NCBI GenBank assembly: GCA_025774615.1
Contig: JALGVQ010000211.1
Location: 1 to 5,167, forward strand
Direction of reading: 5' to 3'
From: a bacterium
GTDB taxonomy: Bacteria > Blakebacterota > Blakebacteria > Blakebacterales > Blakebacteraceae
Length of the DNA: 5,167 nt
Part shown: positions 1 through 5,167 of the stretch, one piece after another
Layout: each line of letters begins with the position of its first letter
Numbering within the stretch: position 1 is the first letter of the stretch
Notes under the pieces: generated by a model
The model's input: the letters and a program-made list of their open reading frames with translations, nothing else
Told to the model about the DNA's origin: nothing
Database searches by the model: none
Program-made: the position numbers and the translations under genes

Positions 1-2
1 TG

Positions 3-422
3 GTACTCGAGGAGGGATCAGGTGGACTGATCGGGAATCTGGGTCTTCTCCTGAAGTGCGAGGCGGTGATGCTTCTTGGTGTCGCGGCCTACCTTCCCCT
101 CTTCGCGCTCTCAGGCGGACTCATCAAGCGACCGGTCCTGTTCGGTCTCTTCTTCGCGTTCGGGTGGGAGCGGCTTGTTGCCTTTCTGCCGGGCAATATC
201 AGATTGATGACCGTGATCCATTACCTCCATGAGCTCTTCCCCGAAGGATCGGCATCACAGGGAGGCGGGGGTCTGCGGAGCACCATCCTCGGTGCCATCC
301 CTGGTGGTGAAGTCTCCGACGGTACCGCGATCGTGGTCCTCATCCTTATCGCGGCTGTATTCACGTTCCTGGCCACCCTCCTGCTCAAGGTGAAGGAATA
401 CCGGCTCGATCAGGGAGAATGA
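3..422 (+). CDS. ABC-2-type transporter permease, C-terminal part (5' end outside window)
   Basis: The reading frame is open to the left edge and ends at TGA 420-422, so only the last 139 or so residues are visible. This piece has three hydrophobic, membrane-spanning stretches: roughly residues 21-42, 46-62 and 108-129 of the fragment. Between the first two is a KRPVLFGLFFAFGWE segment, followed by a 'LPGNIR..TVIHYL' loop. This pattern of a KRP turn, an aromatic GW-E helix and an LPG loop is familiar from ABC-2-type permeases of simple two-component exporters. The C-terminus is short, charged and cytoplasmic (KVKEYRLDQGE). The protein would be the membrane half of an ABC exporter, with its ATPase probably encoded just upstream and out of view. 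The substrate cannot be told. The GTG at 66 is only an internal codon, since the frame continues upstream of it without a stop. The family call is by pattern recognition; the fragment is too short for certainty. Confidence 0.75.
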   Translation, partial: VLEEGSGGLIGNLGLLLKCEAVMLLGVAAYLPLFALSGGLIKRPVLFGLFFAFGWERLVAFLPGNIRLMTVIHYLHELFPEGSASQGGGGLRSTILGAIPGGEVSDGTAIVVLILIAAVFTFLATLLLKVKEYRLDQGE

Positions 423-444
423 CAATCTGGAAGGACAAGTTGAA

Positions 445-460
445 ACGCAGATGTCTGCGT
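445..460. repeat. Perfect 7+2+7 inverted repeat upstream of the peptidase gene
   Basis: The arms ACGCAGA (445-451) and TCTGCGT (454-460) are exact reverse complements around a TG spacer. The site lies between the permease stop (422) and the peptidase ATG (509), ending 48 bases before it. It has operator-like symmetry; as RNA it could form a 6-bp stem with an ATGT loop. No convincing -35/-10 pair was found near it, so its role is unknown. If translation began at 419 instead, the dyad would be coding sequence and probably accidental. Confidence 0.45.
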
Positions 461-495
461 CTCATGTCCGTTCAATACGGTTCGATACAACAGAC

Positions 496-501
496 AGGTG
501 G
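496..501 (+). promoter_or_regulatory. Shine-Dalgarno site deciding the start of the M28 peptidase
   Basis: AGGTGG sits 7 bases before the ATG at 509. It can pair with the 16S tail in the UCACCU register, with a G-U pair at the last position. This favours 509 over the in-frame upstream ATG at 419, whose nearest purine-rich tract (AGGGAG, 412-417) is only one base away. The signal peptide beginning at 509 supports the same choice. Confidence 0.7.
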
Positions 502-508
502 AATCCCG

Positions 509-2056
509 ATGAATTCATCAGTTCGGACCAGCTCGATAGTTTCCCTGGTGCTTGTGTTCTGTGTACTTGCTGTTCCCGCGCGGGCTCAGACGGTCAAACC
601 GATCGACACGATCACGATCGCCGAACTCCGCGATCACATCTTCTACCTCGCCTCTGATGATCTGGAGGGACGGTACACCGGTTCGATGGGGTATGAGATT
701 GCGGCGAAGTACTGGGCGGCCGGCCTTCAGCCGATCATCACCGACGGGAACGGCGATCCGACCTGGCTCCAGACGGTGCCGATGGCGAACCGGACTGTCA
801 ACGGACCGCCGACGATGGAGTTGACGGCGAAGACCGGCTTCTGGCGTTTCACATCGGGTGAGGACTTCAAGATCGTGGAGGGTGAGATGTCAGGTGCTCT
901 GGGCAGTCAGCTCGAGGTCGTGTTCATCGGGTACGCGATCTCTGAACCCGATCATGGATGGGATGACTTCTCAGCCCTGGATGTGGAAGGCAAAGTCGTG
1001 ATCATGACGATCGACGCGCCGTTACGCAACGGCCGGCCGGTCCTGCCTGATGAAGTACATGAGAGATACATGGGGCTTAATGGATTCAACACAAAACTGA
1101 TGACTCTGATCGAACACCGTCCGGCCTGTGTCCTGGTCGTCGCTGATGAACAGATACTACAGCTGTGGGAACAAATGACCGATGTCACCACCCGGACCGG
1201 AATGGTCTACTCGGGGGATGGCGGCAGCCTCATGATCCCTCCCATCGCCGTGATCAAGCCGGAGATGGCGCGGCTCTTCTTTGCTGAACAGGCTTACGAT
1301 CCCACTGGAGAGCGGGCCGGTAATCTGCGCGCCTACGAGTGTTTCGATCTCGATGAGGTCACTCTTCTGACCTCGGTGGATATGTCTGATGAAGTCGTAC
1401 TCTCCTGGAACGTAGTCGGCATGATCGAGGGAACCGATCCTGAACTCAAACACCAGTTCGTCACGGTCACCGCCCATCTCGACCATCTCGAACCTCGGAA
1501 CGGAGAGATCATGAACGGCGCGGATGATAATGCCAGTGGGTGCGCTGGTGTGATCGAGATCGCCGAAGCCCTGGCGATGGCTCCGCCGCGGCGGTCGGTG
1601 GTCTTCGCGCTCTTCACGAAAGAGGAGGGGGGAGGGATAGGTTCACGCCATTTCGTGAGTGAGTGCCCGGTCCCGATCGATGATGTCGTGGTCAACCTGA
1701 ACCTGGACATGATCGGGCGCACCGATGCTGAATCGGAATCAGATCGCAGTCACTATGCTCTCAACTCGGAGACCGAGAATCCCGAGATGACCGATATCAT
1801 CAGGGCGGTCAACGCCCGCACCATCAACTGGCCGCTCAAGTACAACATGGCTTCGGGGGGGTATGGCAGTGACGACACGATGTTCCGGATGGAAGGTATC
1901 CCGGCCGTATTCTTCTTCTCCGGCCCGCATGAGGATTATCATCAGTCGACCGACGACCCCCACCTGATCGAATACGACAAGGCGCAGAAGATCTCCCAGC
2001 TTGTCTACGAGCTGGCGCTTGAGTTCGGGAACATGGATCGGTCGATCCGGCCGTAA
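509..2056 (+). CDS. Exported M28-family zinc metallopeptidase (aminopeptidase-like) with PA-like insert
   Basis: A 515-residue protein, predicted to be exported and to remove residues from peptide N-termini with a two-metal centre, as known for family M28. Residues 1-26 form a Sec signal peptide: a short basic start, a hydrophobic core (SIVSLVLVFCVLAV) and an ARA cleavage site before Q27. The Cys in this segment is preceded by LVF, not a lipobox, so a lipoprotein is unlikely. Residues about 135-250 look like a protease-associated (PA) insert (FIGYAI, then DVEGKVVIM). The catalytic domain has all expected ligands: H323 and D325 in AHLDH, D339 in GADDNASG, catalytic E372 and metal ligand E373 in TKEEGGG, D400 in LNLDMIGR, and H478 in DYHQSTDD. 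An upstream in-frame ATG at 419 overlaps the permease stop as ATGA and would give 545 residues, but it buries the signal peptide behind 30 basic, polar residues. The substrate is unknown; other M28 activities such as carboxypeptidase or glutaminyl cyclase cannot be excluded. It may be cotranscribed with the permease. Confidence 0.93.
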   Translation: MNSSVRTSSIVSLVLVFCVLAVPARAQTVKPIDTITIAELRDHIFYLASDDLEGRYTGSMGYEIAAKYWAAGLQPIITDGNGDPTWLQTVPMANRTVNGPPTMELTAKTGFWRFTSGEDFKIVEGEMSGALGSQLEVVFIGYAISEPDHGWDDFSALDVEGKVVIMTIDAPLRNGRPVLPDEVHERYMGLNGFNTKLMTLIEHRPACVLVVADEQILQLWEQMTDVTTRTGMVYSGDGGSLMIPPIAVIKPEMARLFFAEQAYDPTGERAGNLRAYECFDLDEVTLLTSVDMSDEVVLSWNVVGMIEGTDPELKHQFVTVTAHLDHLEPRNGEIMNGADDNASGCAGVIEIAEALAMAPPRRSVVFALFTKEEGGGIGSRHFVSECPVPIDDVVVNLNLDMIGRTDAESESDRSHYALNSETENPEMTDIIRAVNARTINWPLKYNMASGGYGSDDTMFRMEGIPAVFFFSGPHEDYHQSTDDPHLIEYDKAQKISQLVYELALEFGNMDRSIRP

Positions 2057-2072
2057 CAGATTCATCATGATG

Positions 2073-2101
2073 GCCGGAGTCGTTTGATCCACGGCTCCGG
2101 C
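2073..2101 (+). terminator. Strong hairpin between convergent genes, probable terminator of the peptidase unit
   Basis: GCCGGAGTCGT (2073-2083) pairs with ACGGCTCCGGC (2091-2101) over 11 bp with a single G-U pair and a 7-base loop. The stem starts 16 bases after the peptidase stop codon and ends 31 bases before the permease stop on the other strand. In the minus-strand transcript the G-U becomes an A-C mismatch, so the fold is better for plus-strand RNA, though it may serve both directions. There is no U-run on either side, so it is not a textbook intrinsic terminator; it could act with Rho or as a 3'-end stabiliser. Confidence 0.5.
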
Positions 2102-2108
2102 ACTCAGT

Positions 2109-2126
2109 CACACACACTCTCTCTCC
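2109..2126. repeat. Short CA/CT dinucleotide tract in the convergent gap
   Basis: Four CA units (2109-2116) run directly into four CT units (2117-2124) and a further CC. The wider stretch 2101-2138 contains only two G on the plus strand (2107 and 2128) and is rich in YC dinucleotides. This is the composition that Rho prefers on RNA. It may equally be a small low-complexity tract without function. It lies outside both coding sequences. Confidence 0.45.
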
Positions 2127-2132
2127 TGCTCA

Positions 2133-4796
2133 CTATTCCTGCCGGAGCGCCTCCACCGGATCGATCCGGGCCGCCCGGCGGGCTGGAATGAACGACGCCA
2201 TCATGGCTACTCCGGCCAGAAAGAGCACCACCAGCAGGTAGGTGGCTGCGTCAAAGCTCGAGATACCGAATACCATACCCTTCAGGAGTGAGCTCGCCGC
2301 CAGAGTCAGCAACACCCCGATCACGATCCCGATGCCGGTAACGATCGCGCCCTGTCTGAGGATCATTCCGGTGAGTTCCCTCCGGCCGGCCCCGAGGGCG
2401 CCGCGGATCCCGATCTCTTTCCTCCGCTGCCCCACGCTGTAGAGGATCGAACCATAGATCCCGCCGGCGGCCAGGAGGATGGCGACCAGCGCGAATACCA
2501 GCAGGATGGCCATGTAGAATCTCGGCTCGTCGAGGGACTGGGAGATCCGGTCGCTCATGGTGTAGGTCTCGTTGATCGGCTGATCGGGAGCCACCTCCCA
2601 GACCGCATCACGCAGCGCGGGCAGGAGCGCGGCTGGATCACCTGTGGTGCGAACAAGGATGGAAGAGCGGTACCCACCAGCGCCGAAGGAGGCCCATGAC
2701 CACCAGATGTGCGACATCCTGGTGCTGGTCAGACCCCAGTGCCGCAGGCCGCTGACGACACCGACGATCCGGTAGGTAGTTGATCCACGCATGTCGGAGA
2801 AGGTCCGACCGATCGCCTCCTGTTCGCCATAGAGTCTCCCGGCCAGGAAGTTCGAGATGACGACCGGGATCGGATCCATGTCCTCATCGCCCGGTTGCAG
2901 TTCCCGACCACGCAGATCTGCCCCCAGCAGATTGAAATACCCGCTGGTGACCGGGTTGAGACAGGTGAACGCCTCGATCTCCACCCCCTCGTCGTTCCGG
3001 AAGCCGTTGTTGAAAGCCCCCGACAATCCGCCCGAGTAGTAGAGGAACGGGGTGGTGGTGGCGGCCGCGACCTGCTGGACCCCGGGAACGCTCTCCAGTC
3101 GCTCGAGGATCCGGCCGTTCATCATGACCCGGGTTTCCTCTGACAGGGCCTCGGTGTCGAACCGGAGAGGGATGACCGCGATCCCTTCGGTCTCGAAGCC
3201 GGGATCGACCGCCTGGAGCCGGATGAAACTCTTCATGAGCAGGCCCGCTGTCGCCAACAGGACCAGCGAGAAGGCGATCTCGGAGACGAGCAGGATGTTC
3301 CTCAACCTGGCGCGGGAGCGTCCCCCCGATGCTCGACCGGAGGAGTCCCTGAGGGCCGAGTTGACGTCGAACCGCCAGGCTCGCAGGGCAGGCGCAAGGC
3401 CGAAGAGAATGCCGGTCAGGATCGAGAGCCCGATCGCGAATCCGAGTACTCTCAGATCGATCCCGATCCTGGCGGCCATGGGGATCCCGCCGGGATTCAG
3501 GGTCTCGAACAGCCTGACTCCCAGGATCGCGAGGAAGATCCCGAGGATTCCGCCGGCCAGCGAGATGACGGTACTTTCAGTGAGCAGTTGCGCCACCATC
3601 CTTCGCCGGCTGGCGCCGATGGCGTAACGGAGTCCGACCTCGTGGATCTGATCGGTACCACGGGCCAGGAAGAGGTTGGCGACGTTGGCGCATGCGATCG
3701 CGAGGAGAAGAGCGACCGCCAGCAGCAGCAGGAGGAGTGGAGTCTCTATCTCTCCGGTAAGAGCTGATTGCAGGGTGATGATCTCGATCGGCGTCGGAGA
3801 ACCGTCATCCTCCTGGTATCGATCGGGATATTCCCCGGCCAGGCTGACCGCCAGGGCGTTCAGTTCCTCCTGGGCCTGGTTGTGGGATATCCCCGGCTTG
3901 AGACGGGCGAAGACTTCAAGGATGTACGAGTTCGGACTCTGGAGCTCCGGATCGGTGATATCCGCCGGAAGCCAGACATCACTCCGGTCACCGGTCAGTT
4001 CGTCCGGAGATCTGAATCCCTCATCGAGAATCCCGACCACGACCACCGACATGTCACTCAGCGTGACCGTCTCACCGACGATGGCTGGATCGGCGCTGAA
4101 GACCCGTTCCCAGAGGTCGTGACTGAGGACCACAACACGTGGAGGACCGAGGAAATCGTCGGGGACGAAAAGTCGTCCGTGGGCCGGTCGCGCGTCGAGC
4201 ATCGGCAGGACTTCGGCAGTGGTGAAATAGGCGCTGAGCCGCTCCGGAGAATCCCCGCCGATATAGTCGATCACCTGCGGGGTCGTGGCGCCCATCGTCG
4301 AGAAGACTGACGTGCGAGCCTTCCAGTCCCGATAGCTCGTGACAGGATGGGAGGCGTTGTCGAAGTAGACGAGGCGGTCGGGGTCGGGGTAGGGGAGTCG
4401 CTCGAAGAGGACGGCGTCCACCACGCTGAAGATGGTGGTGCTGGCGCCGATCCCGAGGGCGATGATGAGGAGGACCGTCAACGCGAACGTCGGCCGTTTC
4501 AGGTAGGATCGGACCGCTATCCGGGTGTCGAGCGCGATTGCGGCGATCATCATGCCCAGCGATCGCAGGCGGAGCCGCCAGTTTCCGATCTTCAGCAGTT
4601 CGGTCCGCGTCTGCTGGATGCCGCCGAATTCTTCTTCCGCGATCTGCCGGGCCTCATCTTCATTCAGTCCCTCAGCCACCAGCTGCTCGATACGGGTCTC
4701 GATATGGAAGAGGAGTTCCTCGTCGATGTTCCGGTTGAGGTGCCGTTCGTTCTCATCGAGACGGAACGACCGCTTCCAGCCGCGCGCGGCGCTCAC
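2133..4796 (-). CDS. ADOP-type ABC permease with duplicated MacB/FtsX modules
   Basis: An 887-residue inner-membrane protein of the family known as Acidobacterial duplicated orphan permeases. Order: N-terminal cytoplasmic prefix domain, residues about 12-60 (DEELLFHIETR, EARQIAEEEFGG); TM1 102-126 (LGIGASTTIFSVVDAVL, then PYPDPDRL); periplasmic MacB-like domain about 130-345; TM2-4 about 352-377, 408-430 and 448-472; TM5 about 499-521; second periplasmic domain about 530-755; TM6-8 about 760-784, 816-836 and 851-870; C-terminus PARRAARIDPVEALRQE. Both halves keep the FtsX coupling-helix motif (EVGLRYAIGASRRR about 386-398, EIGIRGALGAGRRE about 794-807), suggesting that it can still engage an ATPase although none is encoded beside it. 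I chose GTG 4796, which overlaps the PadR stop as GTGA; GGTGG at 4803-4807 lies 6 bases upstream. The frame stays open to 4943, but that would overlap the PadR gene by 151 bases and adds residues unlike the family. Cargo is unknown; by MacB analogy it may move molecules or force across the periplasm. Confidence 0.93.
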   Translation of the reverse strand: MSAARGWKRSFRLDENERHLNRNIDEELLFHIETRIEQLVAEGLNEDEARQIAEEEFGGIQQTRTELLKIGNWRLRLRSLGMMIAAIALDTRIAVRSYLKRPTFALTVLLIIALGIGASTTIFSVVDAVLFERLPYPDPDRLVYFDNASHPVTSYRDWKARTSVFSTMGATTPQVIDYIGGDSPERLSAYFTTAEVLPMLDARPAHGRLFVPDDFLGPPRVVVLSHDLWERVFSADPAIVGETVTLSDMSVVVVGILDEGFRSPDELTGDRSDVWLPADITDPELQSPNSYILEVFARLKPGISHNQAQEELNALAVSLAGEYPDRYQEDDGSPTPIEIITLQSALTGEIETPLLLLLLAVALLLAIACANVANLFLARGTDQIHEVGLRYAIGASRRRMVAQLLTESTVISLAGGILGIFLAILGVRLFETLNPGGIPMAARIGIDLRVLGFAIGLSILTGILFGLAPALRAWRFDVNSALRDSSGRASGGRSRARLRNILLVSEIAFSLVLLATAGLLMKSFIRLQAVDPGFETEGIAVIPLRFDTEALSEETRVMMNGRILERLESVPGVQQVAAATTTPFLYYSGGLSGAFNNGFRNDEGVEIEAFTCLNPVTSGYFNLLGADLRGRELQPGDEDMDPIPVVISNFLAGRLYGEQEAIGRTFSDMRGSTTYRIVGVVSGLRHWGLTSTRMSHIWWSWASFGAGGYRSSILVRTTGDPAALLPALRDAVWEVAPDQPINETYTMSDRISQSLDEPRFYMAILLVFALVAILLAAGGIYGSILYSVGQRRKEIGIRGALGAGRRELTGMILRQGAIVTGIGIVIGVLLTLAASSLLKGMVFGISSFDAATYLLVVLFLAGVAMMASFIPARRAARIDPVEALRQE

Positions 4797-5143
4797 GAGG
4801 CACCACCAGTAGCGATATCGAACACCAGGCGCACCGCGTCGGTATGACGGATCCATTCTTTCATGCCCTTCTGCAGGCGTTTCGTACCCGCAGGGGTCAG
4901 CAGGTAGAACCTGGCCCGGCGACCTTTCTCCGAGATCCGCCACTCGCTCCCGACCAGTCCTTTCCGCTCAAGGCGATGGAGAGAGGGGTAGAGGGCATTA
5001 CCCTCGATCTTCAACTGGTCGTTCGAGAGGAGTCGTACCTCTTCGATGATCTCCAGCCCATGCCTCGGACCATCGAGGCTCAGTGTCTTGAGTATCAGGA
5101 GATCCACACTGCCGTACATGGGGGTCGAGTTCCTGTCAGCCAC
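4793..5143 (-). CDS. PadR-family transcriptional regulator (ADOP-associated type)
   Basis: A 116-residue DNA-binding protein. The winged-helix domain covers about residues 10-90: YGSVDLLILKTLSLDGPRHGLEI, with the first helix and the HG turn typical of PadR; the recognition helix around 49-60 (NALYPSLHRLER); and the wing at 67-83 (EWRISEKGRRARFYLLT). The C-terminal helix 87-110 (LQKGMKEWIRH...) is short, as in the small PadR subgroup, and probably forms the dimer interface. PadR proteins of this type usually sit directly before ADOP permeases, as here, and most family members repress the neighbouring gene; the inducer is unknown. The start is GTG 5143, with GGAG (5151-5154) seven bases upstream. 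An ATG eight codons later (5119) is possible but has a poorer site. The stop overlaps the permease start by four bases. The operator and promoter lie mostly beyond the right edge. Confidence 0.93.
   Translation of the reverse strand: MADRNSTPMYGSVDLLILKTLSLDGPRHGLEIIEEVRLLSNDQLKIEGNALYPSLHRLERKGLVGSEWRISEKGRRARFYLLTPAGTKRLQKGMKEWIRHTDAVRLVFDIATGGAS
4803..4807 (-). promoter_or_regulatory. Shine-Dalgarno-like site for the ADOP permease GTG start
   Basis: Read on the minus strand this is GGTGG, six bases before the GTG at 4796. It is inside the last codons of the PadR gene. It resembles the AGGTGG used by the peptidase gene and supports the GTGA-overlap start rather than a start farther upstream. 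Confidence 0.5.
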
Positions 5144-5150
5144 AGTCCTG

Positions 5151-5154
5151 CTCC
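5151..5154 (-). promoter_or_regulatory. Shine-Dalgarno site for the PadR regulator
   Basis: Read on the minus strand this is GGAG, seven bases before the GTG at 5143. It supports the GTG start over the downstream ATG at 5119. Only 24 bases upstream of the start are in the window, so no promoter can be judged. Confidence 0.55.
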
Positions 5155-5167
5155 AGGTGAAAGGATG

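Noticed and set aside
423-508. Sigma-70-like promoter (TTGAAA at 440-445) before the peptidase
   Set aside because: No acceptable -10 element lies 15-19 bases downstream; the -35 match alone is not evidence.
557-562. Cys in the peptidase signal segment as a lipoprotein attachment site
   Set aside because: The preceding residues LVF do not fit a lipobox, which needs a small residue just before Cys, and an ARA-Q signal peptidase I site follows.
952-2117. Minus-strand open frames of 79-129 codons across the peptidase gene
   Set aside because: They run antisense to conserved M28 coding sequence, have no recognisable motif and no supporting ribosome sites.
2156-2169. Perfect 14-bp palindrome CCGGATCGATCCGG near the 3' end of the permease gene
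   Set aside because: It encodes the conserved R-I-D-P of the FtsX C-terminus and uses the GATC-rich codon style of the window, so it needs no separate explanation.
3694-3701. GCGATCGC, the HIP1 octamer known from cyanobacteria
   Set aside because: I noticed only one copy and the gene content is not cyanobacterial; it is one of many GATC sites.
3052-4847. Long plus-strand open frames at 3052-3627, 3768-4310 and 4347-4847, antisense to the permease gene
   Set aside because: Their translations are low-complexity (rich in Arg, Ser, Asp, Glu), show no domain, and arise from the codon bias of the well-recognised permease on the other strand.
4797-4943. Upstream extension of the permease to a start at 4943
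   Set aside because: It would overlap almost half of the PadR gene, and the extra 49 residues look like an off-frame reading of it; the GTGA start fits the family and the operon layout.
1-5167. tRNA, rRNA, CRISPR array, transposase or phage genes
   Set aside because: I found no regularly spaced direct repeats, no transposase motif and no tRNA-like sequence; nearly all of the window is accounted for by four genes.

Overview
The window is GC-rich bacterial DNA, close to 60% GC by eye. It carries two protein-coding units that converge tail to tail. The right-hand pair is a PadR-type regulator directly followed by a very long permease with duplicated MacB/FtsX modules. This is the classic arrangement of the 'Acidobacterial duplicated orphan permease' (ADOP) loci, which are abundant in Acidobacteriota and also found in Gemmatimonadota and some uncultured phyla. 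That points to an Acidobacteriota- or Gemmatimonadota-like organism, but the window has no rRNA or marker gene to settle it.

Left part, plus strand: the 3' end of an ABC-2-type membrane permease enters from the left edge and stops at 422. A gap of 86 bases follows, with a 7+2+7 inverted repeat (445-460) and a good Shine-Dalgarno site (496-501). Next is a complete exported M28-family zinc metallopeptidase (509-2056) with a Sec signal peptide, a PA-like insert and every metal ligand of the family. The peptidase may be cotranscribed with the upstream exporter genes.

Middle: the 76-base gap between the converging stops (2057-2132) holds a strong 11-bp hairpin and a C-rich, G-poor CA/CT tract. 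It is most simply read as the transcription end of the peptidase unit.

Right part, minus strand: the PadR regulator (5143-4793) and the ADOP permease (4796-2133) overlap by four bases (GTGA), so they are very probably one translationally coupled operon. The regulator probably controls the permease gene. No ATPase gene is visible beside the permease, as expected for orphan permeases. The operon promoter lies beyond the right edge.

I see no RNA gene, CRISPR array, insertion sequence or phage gene. The gene content is ordinary for these phyla. The least expected signals are a roughly four- to five-fold excess of GATC across the window, the dyad before the peptidase, and the hairpin plus C-rich tract between the convergent genes.
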